Below are positions 16,691-24,826 of a DNA stretch of 64,000 bases, piece after piece. Origin of the DNA: Paenibacillus sp. (lineage in GTDB: Bacteria; Bacillota; Bacilli; Paenibacillales; Paenibacillaceae); the NCBI GenBank assembly GCA_017512705.1, contig JAFWEX010000044.1, forward strand, positions 44,113 through 108,112, read 5' to 3'. The position numbers were made by a program, and so were the translations under genes. Under the pieces are notes generated by a model. The model was given only the letters and a program-made list of their open reading frames with translations, did no database searches and was not told the origin of the DNA. Positions within the stretch are counted from its first letter, which is position 1; each line of letters opens with the position of its first letter.

Positions 16691-17980
16691 CTATTGATAA
16701 ATCTGAACTTCTTTACCTGCATCATCTTTTAACAAATATCCACCTTTCACAGCGTCTAACGTATGTGATGTCCAAAATCTAAATGGAAGTTCTTTCTTTA
16801 GAACCATGCTTGAATCGTCAGGTAGTGTAACAAATCCCTTCTGTTTCAAAAATTCCTCGTTAAATAATCTCTGGATTGGTATAGCTATATTGTCATTGGC
16901 TCTAGCGAAAGTTAAAAGATCAGACTTGTCCAGTTTAGATGTAAAAGTAATCTCAGCATAAGTGGAGAAACGACCTCCCTGTGCTCTAGTTAACTTGTTT
17001 GGATCAACAAACAAGTTAGCATATAAACCCTTAGGTTGTTTTCCTCGGGTGTCTACTACGATAAACCTGTGGTACTTTACTACGCCTACTTTATTTTTCA
17101 GTGTATATTCATTATTAACAATATCTTTAAAACTTCCTTTAATATACTTGTAATTACTAATTGTCGTTAAATTCGTACCTGTCGTTCCTACCTCTCGCAA
17201 CTCATTTAGATCGCTGTACTTTGAAGCGTCCGTTCCCTCTACATCCATGTACCGCAGCAAGATAGCGGCAACTTCCGCACGAGTTGTTGGATCAGCCGGT
17301 TTTAGTGTGCCATCCTGAAATCCACCAACAATACCTGTCCCACGTACAAGAGCAAGATATGGAATCTGTTCAGGACGAATTGTTCCGCGATTCACTTCGG
17401 GTGTAGGCAGTAACGTATTTTTCGTATCGTTAAAAGCATCTCCGAAGCTGCTCTCTGATTTGACCAATCCGCTTGCAATCCACTTCATCATTTCATAACG
17501 TGTAAGCTCCGTAGTAGGCTTAAAGCCATTTACATAATCATTAACATCAATGAAGCCTTGTGCCACCAGTTGATGAACTGCCGACTCGGACCAGTGCCCT
17601 GTAAGATCAGAAAAAACATTTGGAGCCTGTCCTTGCGCCTTCTCTAATCCAGTTGCTCGAGCAAGAATCGCGGCATATTCCCCGCGAGTAATCTTGCCAT
17701 TGGGGCGAAACGTCCCATCCTGGTAACCGGAGATCAGATTTTTCTTCAATGCTTTGGCAATCGTCTCTTGAGCCCAATGCCCTTTAACGTCCTTGAACTT
17801 GCTTAATGCACTGTCTGCCGTAACTGAAGCGGCTTTTACGTTTGTAGCCCAAGGTGTAGACCCTACAGGTATAAGTGTTCCTGCCAACACAGCAACAGTC
17901 AATAATCCAATGAAGCAAACGTTTCTACTGATTTTTCTTCCTAATACTTTTTCTTTTTTCGTAATCTTCAATCTGTTCAC
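16691..17980 (-). CDS. S-layer homology domain surface protein
   Basis: The 429-residue precursor has an N-terminal signal (about 18-50, ending TNVKAA) and three SLH repeats at about 62-104, 123-166 and 201-244. Each carries the fold pattern F.D..GHW...I..L and a later ITRGEYAAIL/TRAEVAAIL motif. SLH triplets bind pyruvylated secondary cell-wall polymer and anchor proteins to the envelope. The C-terminal 180 residues match no family I know. The start has AGGAGAG 7 nt upstream. The 1229-codon secreted protein follows within 5 bp, so the two are probably made together, with this one as the wall anchor. Confidence 0.9.
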   Translation of the reverse strand: MNRLKITKKEKVLGRKISRNVCFIGLLTVAVLAGTLIPVGSTPWATNVKAASVTADSALSKFKDVKGHWAQETIAKALKKNLISGYQDGTFRPNGKITRGEYAAILARATGLEKAQGQAPNVFSDLTGHWSESAVHQLVAQGFIDVNDYVNGFKPTTELTRYEMMKWIASGLVKSESSFGDAFNDTKNTLLPTPEVNRGTIRPEQIPYLALVRGTGIVGGFQDGTLKPADPTTRAEVAAILLRYMDVEGTDASKYSDLNELREVGTTGTNLTTISNYKYIKGSFKDIVNNEYTLKNKVGVVKYHRFIVVDTRGKQPKGLYANLFVDPNKLTRAQGGRFSTYAEITFTSKLDKSDLLTFARANDNIAIPIQRLFNEEFLKQKGFVTLPDDSSMVLKKELPFRFWTSHTLDAVKGGYLLKDDAGKEVQIYQ

Positions 17981-18310
17981 TCTCCTATGTACCTTAGTAT
18001 GGGGACGCTTTTTACTTGCTAGTTTCGTCTTCCTTTAACCAAAACCTAAATTTGACATAATAATCAATATTCTACCATGTAAATCTAGGCTTTTGGTATT
18101 CATTTTCTTATCTCCCCCAGTACTTCAAGGCTGGCATCGCCCCCTTCTAAAGACCCTCTTGTTCCAAAAAAACATAAAAAAGGCCATGAATCCGTAGATT
18201 CATAGCCTTATGCTTTAAGGAGTGGTCTCATCTATAAAGTTATTTAATTATTATGTTATATAATAAACCCATTCTTTTTACAAAATCAACCTTTTTTTAT
18301 TGCATCTTGC
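17981..18310. other. Intergenic region before the SLH operon
   Basis: About 330 bp without a supported gene. It holds the SLH ribosome site, a possible minus-strand promoter (TTTACA with a 17-nt spacer to TTATGT, about 18050-18085) and the terminator of the upstream solute-binding-protein unit (18172-18212). Nothing else is recognised. Confidence 0.5.
18172..18212 (-). terminator. Terminator of the pectin-type uptake operon
   Basis: Minus strand AAGGCtATGAATC pairs with GGATTCATgGCCTT and is followed by TTTTTTATG. It resembles the terminator upstream of rtcB (AAACATAAAAAA flank). Confidence 0.75.
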
Positions 18311-19840
18311 TTATTTACCGTTTAGCTCTTTATATGATGCCTCCAGTTCCGTGATCAGTTGATCACCGCCTGCTTTCCTCCAGTTGGCAACTTCCTGCTC
18401 CCAGCCTGCATCATCAATCTTGCCCATAATGTACTTCGTCTGTGCATCCCAGATCATCTGATCCAGTTCCTGACCCCGCTCCGTATAAATTTCTGAAGAT
18501 AATGTAAGAGCCGGATTAGCAACAGCATACTGTTCATTTTCGCGAGCCATTTTCGTGCCTTTCATTCCAATTGGAACATCGACCAGTTCAGGCACGTTAT
18601 ATCCTTCAACACTCAGCAGATTATCACGATATGGTTTGACCTCACGCTGATAACCATCAAAGTCTTTCAGCTCCGTTTTACCGTCGGAGGTTTTAGAATA
18701 ATGCACATCGAGCAACCCACGCAGCTGCAGCGTGCTGAGCTCCTCGTCCATCAATTGATCCAAAAATGTGAGTACCTTTTTGAGCTGCTCTTCATCCGTT
18801 ACAGATGCTTTCGGAATGACAAGCATACCGTAGTTTCCTGGTTCACCCGCAATACGAATACCGTCTGGTCCCTGGAAAGGTTCCACATCAATGACACCAT
18901 CCGGTACGTTAGGTGTAAGCCTTTGCTGGGACGATTTCCCGTTCTGGGCGACACCGTTCAGTTTCATGGCAACAAGCCCTGAATCCATTTTTTTGTCCGC
19001 ATCTGAAGGGTCGAGTGCAGGGAAATCACTATTAATGAGCCCTTCCTGAAACAAGCGCTTGAATAGTTTCATCGTATCCACATATTCAGGGGTCAAGAAC
19101 TCAGGTGTTAATTTTCCAGCTTCGTCCACTCCCCATTTGTTGACCCCGCCAATACTTACAGCAATCCGCGTCAGCGGTGAAGATACACCTTCGTTATACT
19201 TTTTAAATAGCAGCGCACCGTACGTATCTTCCTTGCCATTGCCGTCTGGGTCGTCTTTGCGAATGGAACGCATGACCTCATACCACTCATCGAGTGATTT
19301 TGGAATATCCAACTTCAGCTTGTCAAACCAATCTTTCCGATAAACGATCGCCGTCCGGCCGATATCTCGAAAATTTGGAATGCCATAGATTTTTCCTTCA
19401 ATTTTGATGTTATTAAAATGGGCCTCCGACTGAGCAGACAAGTTTTTATAATCCTTCAGATAAGGCCCGAGTTCCCAGAACAGCCCTGTCTTGGCAGCAT
19501 TAAATGTGGTAGGCACGTAATTGACACGCATAATCGTTGGCATCTCTCCTGATGCAACCATGACATTCACCTTGTCGTCGAATGCCGACTGCGGAATCCA
19601 CTGCACGTTTACGTCGGTATTGGTGTATTCCTCAATCTTCTTCTCAATTGCGTTTTCCTTGGCGGGCACATCCCCCACCTGCATCAAAGAAATGGAAATG
19701 GGCAATTTACCTTCCCCGGCAGCTGGAGCTTTTTCTCCCCCACATCCAGCTAGCAAACCGGCAGACATCGCACCAACAATAACGAAACTTCCTACACGTA
19801 ACATAGGACCCTTGGAACCTCTTGGACTTTTTGGACTCAT
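18311..19840 (-). CDS. Sugar ABC transporter solute-binding lipoprotein (copy 1)
   Basis: About 509 residues. The N-terminus MSPKSPRGSKGPML precedes a hydrophobic stretch and the lipobox LLAGC, so the mature protein is a membrane-anchored lipoprotein. The body matches large family-1 solute-binding proteins of the LplA/YtcQ type (oligosaccharide capture), with conserved segments such as MASGEMPTIMRV and WVDYR-like repeats. AAGGAG lies 9 nt before ATG 19840; the longer frame upstream has no such site. It is paralogous to the protein at 21090-22589, the two flanking the GH105 gene. It is the last gene of the unit. Confidence 0.88.
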   Translation of the reverse strand: MSPKSPRGSKGPMLRVGSFVIVGAMSAGLLAGCGGEKAPAAGEGKLPISISLMQVGDVPAKENAIEKKIEEYTNTDVNVQWIPQSAFDDKVNVMVASGEMPTIMRVNYVPTTFNAAKTGLFWELGPYLKDYKNLSAQSEAHFNNIKIEGKIYGIPNFRDIGRTAIVYRKDWFDKLKLDIPKSLDEWYEVMRSIRKDDPDGNGKEDTYGALLFKKYNEGVSSPLTRIAVSIGGVNKWGVDEAGKLTPEFLTPEYVDTMKLFKRLFQEGLINSDFPALDPSDADKKMDSGLVAMKLNGVAQNGKSSQQRLTPNVPDGVIDVEPFQGPDGIRIAGEPGNYGMLVIPKASVTDEEQLKKVLTFLDQLMDEELSTLQLRGLLDVHYSKTSDGKTELKDFDGYQREVKPYRDNLLSVEGYNVPELVDVPIGMKGTKMARENEQYAVANPALTLSSEIYTERGQELDQMIWDAQTKYIMGKIDDAGWEQEVANWRKAGGDQLITELEASYKELNGK

Positions 19841-19962
19841 GAACCATCTCTCCTTTTGGATAAACCTATTGTTCAGCGAACTTGCCCTCATTCCTCGATC
19901 ATAGAGGCGTTCAACCCTATAATGTATGCGCTATCATTTTACTCTGGAGAAAAGAACCAGCG

Positions 19963-21066
19963 TTACGCCAGTTCCATCTCAACCCCTGCCAAAATAAACG
20001 GAGCAACCGATTTCGGATCATTGATACGAATAGATTCAGTCACATAGTACTCATAAGATCCGTCACGATACGGAGTTCCCCCGAGACCTGCTCCCCCGTT
20101 GCACTGTGTCAGGGATAACATACCTTCCTGATCAGTCTGCAGCAGATGATTCAGCAGGCCTTGGTACCCTTTTTCTGCAATTGCTTTGAACTTCCCGCTC
20201 AAGTACCCTTTGCGCACCCCTTTCGCAAGCGCGTACACAAACATTGAGGTGCCTGAAGCCTCCAGATAATTCCGCTCACGCCCCGGCTGATCGAGCAGAT
20301 GCGGCCACAGCCCGGTCTGTTGATCCTGTACATGGACAAGCGCATTCGCGAGTCGCTCAAATATACCGATAATCTGTCCGCGTTGCTCATGATCAACTGG
20401 AAGATAGTCCAGCGTATCGACAACGGCCATCACGTACCAGCCCACAGCCCGGCTCCAGACATGAGGAGAACATCCCGTCTCTCCAGCGCTCCAGCGCTGT
20501 TCTTTAGTCTCATCCCAAGCATGGTAGAGCAGGCCACTGCGTGGATCACGCGTTCGCGCTTCCACCAACAGCAACTGCAGAGCGGCCTTGTCGAACCACT
20601 TTGTCTCACCAGTTACAGCTCCGTATTGAGTCAGATATGGGGTCGCCATATACAATCCATCCAGCCACATCTGGAACGGATAAATCTTCTTGTGCCAGAA
20701 TCCGCCCTCACTTGTACGCGGCTGCCCTTTCAACTGTGTCATCAGCAGCTCAGCAGCTTTGCGGTACTTTTCCTGACCCGTTTTCTCCAGCAGGAAAAAT
20801 AGTGATTTACCCTGATTAATCTGATCCAGATTATATTCCTCAACCGTATAGGAACGAATCGATCCATCTTCCTGAATGAAATGATCCATTAGTTCCTGAA
20901 TATAGTCAAAATATCTCTGTTCGCCTGTACGAGCATACAGTTCTTCCAACGCTTTTAGCAGACACCCGTTCTCATAATGCCAGGTCGCGTACAGCTCATG
21001 ATTGCGATAACTCTCCATAAACTGGTCAGCCATGCGCATAGGTGTATGTTGCAACGTTTCCTTCAT
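19963..21066 (-). CDS. GH105 unsaturated rhamnogalacturonyl hydrolase
   Basis: This 367-residue (alpha/alpha)6-barrel enzyme belongs to the GH88/GH105 family (YteR/YesR type). It releases unsaturated galacturonic acid from oligosaccharides made by rhamnogalacturonan lyases. Recognisable are ATWHYENGCLLKALEELY near the N-terminus, the long HVWSRAVGWYVMAVVDTLDYLP helix (about 202-223) and EASGTSMFVYALAKGVR. There is no signal peptide, so it is intracellular and acts after import. It is encoded between two solute-binding-protein paralogues downstream of the permease genes. Confidence 0.9.
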   Translation of the reverse strand: MKETLQHTPMRMADQFMESYRNHELYATWHYENGCLLKALEELYARTGEQRYFDYIQELMDHFIQEDGSIRSYTVEEYNLDQINQGKSLFFLLEKTGQEKYRKAAELLMTQLKGQPRTSEGGFWHKKIYPFQMWLDGLYMATPYLTQYGAVTGETKWFDKAALQLLLVEARTRDPRSGLLYHAWDETKEQRWSAGETGCSPHVWSRAVGWYVMAVVDTLDYLPVDHEQRGQIIGIFERLANALVHVQDQQTGLWPHLLDQPGRERNYLEASGTSMFVYALAKGVRKGYLSGKFKAIAEKGYQGLLNHLLQTDQEGMLSLTQCNGGAGLGGTPYRDGSYEYYVTESIRINDPKSVAPFILAGVEMELA

Positions 21067-21089
21067 GATCGAACCTCCGGTTTCGCTCT

Positions 21090-22589
21090 TTATTGAGCCT
21101 GTTTTTTGTAATCTTCAGCGTATTCTTCACGGATCTTAGTTCCGCCTGCATTAGCCCAATTCTCGACTTCCTTTTCCCAACCGCTTTGATCAATCTTGCC
21201 CATAATATATTTGGTTTGTGCGTCGGCAATCATCTGATCCAGATCCGCTCCGCGGTCACCATATGTTGGAGAGTACAGCGTAAGAGCAGGATTTGGCACA
21301 GCATATTCTGCCAGTTCCTTCGCTAGTGATGTTCCTTTTTCTCCAAGTTCGGTGTCTTTCAGTTTAGGAACATTGTACCCTTCAATATAAGGGAAATTAT
21401 CACGATAAGGCTTCACTTCACGCTGAAAGGCGTCGAAGTCACTCATTTCCACTTCATTGTCTCCTGCTTTGGTGTAATGTTTGCCTTCCACACCACGCAT
21501 CAGCAGCGTTGCCATCTCTGGGTCCATCAGTTTATCAATGAAGGAAAGCAGACTTTTCAACTCTTCTTCTGATTTCACTGTAGCTTTCGGGAAAGCCAGA
21601 ATGCCTGAGTTTCCTGTCTGTCCAGCGACACGATCACCATTTGGACCAAGCAGACCGGCAATATCCACAACACCGTCCGGATTATTTTTGGACAAACGCT
21701 CTTGCTGGCTCTTACCGTTCTGTGCCACACCAACACGCATGCCGACAACGCCGGAATCATACTTTTTCTCCGCTTCGGTTGAATCAAACACGGCAAAATC
21801 CTGGTTCAACAATTTTTCTTCATACAAACGTTTCAGTAGATCCAGCACCTGCATATATTCCGGTGTCATGAATTCTGGTGTGAAGCTTCCATCATCTTCA
21901 ACCTTCCACTTGTTCGGTGCGCCAAAACTGACACCAAGACGTGTCGTAAATGAATACTGATCCTCGTTATACTTTTTAAACAGCATTAATCCATGGGTAT
22001 TTGCCTGCCCGTCGCCATCCGGATCGGAAGTAGACAACGTCTTGATCGTTTCATACCACTCATCCGGGGTTGTTGGTACTTTCAGATTCAACTTCTCAAA
22101 CCAATCCTTGCGGTAGATCACCGTTGCCCGTGCAATATCGGAGAACACCGGTACACCGTAAATTTTGCCCTCAACCTTGATGTTGTTAAAAAAACGTTCA
22201 TTTTGGGCAGAAAGGTTTTTATAATCCTTCAACAAAGGTCCAACTTCCCAGAACACATCATTTCGCATTGCATTGGTCACTGTCGGATTATATTGCACTT
22301 TTACGATTTTCGGCATGTCGCTGGAGGCGATCATGACATTAATTTTGTCGTTGTATGCGGATGCCGGGATCCACTGAATATCAAGCTTGGTGTTGGTATA
22401 CTCTTCAATTTTTTTCTGTACTTCATTGCCTTTGCTTGGTACATCACCCACCTGTGCAATAGCGATGGATACGTTCTGCACGCCGCCCTCGCCAGCCTGA
22501 CTTTCATCTGAACCGCATCCTGCCAGCAAACTGGTCACCAAGGCCAGTGTACTCAGAACAGCTACGGCTTTCTTTTTTGTTCCCTTCAT
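21090..22589 (-). CDS. Sugar ABC transporter solute-binding lipoprotein (copy 2)
   Basis: This 499-residue lipoprotein begins MKGTKKKAVAVLSTLALVTSLLAGCGS, giving a clear signal and LLAGC lipobox. The body is colinear with copy 1 at 18311 (QVGDVPSKGNEVQKKIEEYTNT against QVGDVPAKENAIEKKIEEYTNT). It is of the LplA/YtcQ type and is encoded directly after the two permeases, so it is the more likely core binding protein of the transporter. The ATPase (MsmX/UgpC type) is not in the window, as is usual for this family. Confidence 0.9.
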   Translation of the reverse strand: MKGTKKKAVAVLSTLALVTSLLAGCGSDESQAGEGGVQNVSIAIAQVGDVPSKGNEVQKKIEEYTNTKLDIQWIPASAYNDKINVMIASSDMPKIVKVQYNPTVTNAMRNDVFWEVGPLLKDYKNLSAQNERFFNNIKVEGKIYGVPVFSDIARATVIYRKDWFEKLNLKVPTTPDEWYETIKTLSTSDPDGDGQANTHGLMLFKKYNEDQYSFTTRLGVSFGAPNKWKVEDDGSFTPEFMTPEYMQVLDLLKRLYEEKLLNQDFAVFDSTEAEKKYDSGVVGMRVGVAQNGKSQQERLSKNNPDGVVDIAGLLGPNGDRVAGQTGNSGILAFPKATVKSEEELKSLLSFIDKLMDPEMATLLMRGVEGKHYTKAGDNEVEMSDFDAFQREVKPYRDNFPYIEGYNVPKLKDTELGEKGTSLAKELAEYAVPNPALTLYSPTYGDRGADLDQMIADAQTKYIMGKIDQSGWEKEVENWANAGGTKIREEYAEDYKKQAQ

Positions 22590-22659
22590 TCATGAAAACC
22601 TCCCTTTGATATTCCATCACGGTCTATTGTTTTAAACGAATGCGATCGAAACTACCCAA

Positions 22660-23532
22660 TTACCCTTTTACAGAACCAAGCATCACTCCCTTGGCAAAAT
22701 GTTTTTGCAGGAATGGGTACACCAGCATAATCGGAATGGTAGAGAATACAATAACGGCCATGCGAATGGTAAGCGGCTGAATCTCGGTCTCTTCAATACT
22801 CGTATCTCCGATTCGGCTCTGTGCCAAAATGACAATTTCACGAAGCCACACTTGAACATGCCACTTCTCACTATCATTGATGTAAATGACAGCATTAAAG
22901 AAACTATTCCAGTGAGCCACGGCGTAAAAGAGTGAAAAGGTAGCCATTGCCGGCATCGACAGAGGCAACACAATACGGAACAATACGCTTACATCGTTAC
23001 AACCATCAATTTTGGCAGCATCCTCCAGCTCATCCGGGATGGCTTGAAAGAAATTTTTGAGTACGATCAGGTTGAATGCACTGATTGCCGTTGGCAACAT
23101 CAGAGACCAGAGTGTATCGGTAAGATGCAGGGATTTGACGACAAAATACGTTGGTATCATACCGCCACTAAACAGCATCGTGAACAATACTCCGAGCAGG
23201 ATCGGCTGACGTCCGCGTAAGTATCTTCTGGATAGCGGGTAAGCCATCAGCGAAGTAAACAACAAGTTAATTAGCGTCCCTATAACAGTAATGTAGACAG
23301 ACACGCCGAGACTTCGAATTAACGTATCCGTGGAGAAAATATAACGATAAGCTGCTAAGGAGAACTCTTTAGGAAAAAGAATGAATCCCCCTTTGGCCAC
23401 TTCATGCGGGCTGGTGAAGGAAACAGCCAGAATATAAATGAACGGAATTACAGTCACGATTCCAATCAGTAACAGCAAACCATGATTCATAAAATCAAAG
23501 ATTCGATTGCCCCATGTTTTGTCCTGTTGCAT
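22660..23532 (-). CDS. Sugar ABC transporter permease (LplC/YtcP type)
   Basis: This 290-residue inner-membrane permease has about six transmembrane helices. The EAA loop is DELEDAAKIDGCNDVSVLFRIVLPLSMPAM (around 185-215), which docks the ATPase. It begins MQQDKTWGNRIFDFMNHG and ends QKHFAKGVMLGSVKG, typical of the family. It pairs with the permease at 23580-24533, is followed by the second lipoprotein, and imports oligosaccharides, probably derived from pectin. Confidence 0.92.
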   Translation of the reverse strand: MQQDKTWGNRIFDFMNHGLLLLIGIVTVIPFIYILAVSFTSPHEVAKGGFILFPKEFSLAAYRYIFSTDTLIRSLGVSVYITVIGTLINLLFTSLMAYPLSRRYLRGRQPILLGVLFTMLFSGGMIPTYFVVKSLHLTDTLWSLMLPTAISAFNLIVLKNFFQAIPDELEDAAKIDGCNDVSVLFRIVLPLSMPAMATFSLFYAVAHWNSFFNAVIYINDSEKWHVQVWLREIVILAQSRIGDTSIEETEIQPLTIRMAVIVFSTIPIMLVYPFLQKHFAKGVMLGSVKG

Positions 23533-23579
23533 CTAAATGTTCACTCCTGTCTAGTGAAGAGCGCCTAACTCCCGTTGCA

Positions 23580-24533
23580 TCAATAGACGCCTTCCTCCCC
23601 GAATTTTTTGGCTAACGTGTTGGCACCAAGCACCAGCGCCAGTCCGACAACCGACTTGAACAATCCGACAGCAGCACTATAACTGTACTGTGCCTGGGTA
23701 AGCCCTTTGGTGTATACGTAGGTATCGAATACCTCGCCCACATCACGGTTGGTAGGTGTCAGCATCAGGAATATCTGTTCAAAGCCTGTATCTAGGAAAT
23801 GACCCAGACGCAAAATAAGCAAAATGATGATTGTGCTACGGATCGCCGGCAACGTAATATGCCAGGTTTGACGCCAGCGGTTTGCACCGTCAATTCGCGC
23901 AGCTTCATAGAGTTGCGTATCTACACCGGAGAGTGCAGCCAGGAAGATAATAGTCCCCCATCCGACCTCTTTCCATATGGACTGTCCTACAATCATCGAA
24001 CGGAACCACCCTGGTTCAAGCAAGAAGGCAATCTTTTGTCCCGTCAAATTATAGAGCAGTTCGTTGATTGCACCGCCTTCTGTCGTGAAGAGCATGTAGA
24101 ACACACCAACCACAACCACCCAGGAAACAAAGTGAGGAACATAAACCAATGTCTGTACGAAGCGTTTGAATCGCTCTCGCCGAACCTCATTTAACATGAG
24201 TGCAAGGACAATGGGCAGCGGAAAAAAGAAAACCAGATTATAAATGGCTAGTAAAAATGTGTTTCGGAATAAAGTCCAGAACTGTGGTTCTCCAAAGAAA
24301 CGTTGGAAGTGCTTGAATCCTACCCAATCACTCCCCAGAATGCCTTTGTAAGGTGTGTAATCCTGAAAAGCCATCGTAATGCCATACATCGGTATGTATT
24401 TGAATATTACAAAGTAAAGCACTCCCGGAATTAGCATGATATACAGCCACCGGTTTTTGATGATGTCCTTCCACAATAGATGTTTGTCACTGCGGGTAGC
24501 GGGCCGTGTCCGAGCCGCCGTTTCGGCTTTCAT
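23580..24533 (-). CDS. Sugar ABC transporter permease (LplB/YteP type)
   Basis: About 317 residues, beginning MKAETAARTRP, with six predicted transmembrane helices and an EAA motif (YEAARIDGANRWRQTWHITLPAI). This is the LplB/YteP-type partner permease for the heterodimeric channel. GGGAGGAAG lies 8 nt before ATG 24533; the 14 residues further upstream in the frame lack a ribosome site. A cre-like box (24552-24566) lies just upstream, so the operon is likely subject to CcpA catabolite repression. It is the first gene of the unit 24533-18311. Confidence 0.9.
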   Translation of the reverse strand: MKAETAARTRPATRSDKHLLWKDIIKNRWLYIMLIPGVLYFVIFKYIPMYGITMAFQDYTPYKGILGSDWVGFKHFQRFFGEPQFWTLFRNTFLLAIYNLVFFFPLPIVLALMLNEVRRERFKRFVQTLVYVPHFVSWVVVVGVFYMLFTTEGGAINELLYNLTGQKIAFLLEPGWFRSMIVGQSIWKEVGWGTIIFLAALSGVDTQLYEAARIDGANRWRQTWHITLPAIRSTIIILLILRLGHFLDTGFEQIFLMLTPTNRDVGEVFDTYVYTKGLTQAQYSYSAAVGLFKSVVGLALVLGANTLAKKFGEEGVY

Positions 24534-24551
24534 AGTGTCTTCCTCCCCACT

Positions 24552-24566
24552 TTGGAAACGATTACA
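24552..24566. promoter_or_regulatory. cre (CcpA) site upstream of the permease operon
   Basis: TTGGAAACGATTACA matches the consensus WTGNAANCGNWNNCA at every position. It sits 19-33 nt before the start codon, where bound CcpA could block promoter escape or elongation. Confidence 0.75.
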
Positions 24567-24781
24567 AAACATCACTTCCTGAATTCATGTCTCCATTGTG
24601 GCCGATGATCAAATGACTGGCTATCATCCTGATTTAGCTTCTTGTTTTCCCTTATGTATCAAGGGTTTCAAACTTTTGGAGATTACTGGCCAACTGCAAA
24701 ATAAACTGCTTTCAACTTGGATATTCCTAGTTTAACTTTGGCGTATAAGCCGTAGTTCACCTTGAACCATCATAAGTTGAA

Positions 24782-24824
24782 TGTGAAAAGCCTGTCTGCC
24801 ATGACGGGCAGAGCAGGCCTTGTT
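24782..24824 (-). terminator. Terminator after the YesS-like regulator
   Basis: Minus strand AAGGCCTGctCTGCC pairs with GGCAGacAGGCTTTT. It separates the regulator (24827-27172) from the transport operon, which has its own promoter region. Confidence 0.7.
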
Positions 24825-24826
24825 TT

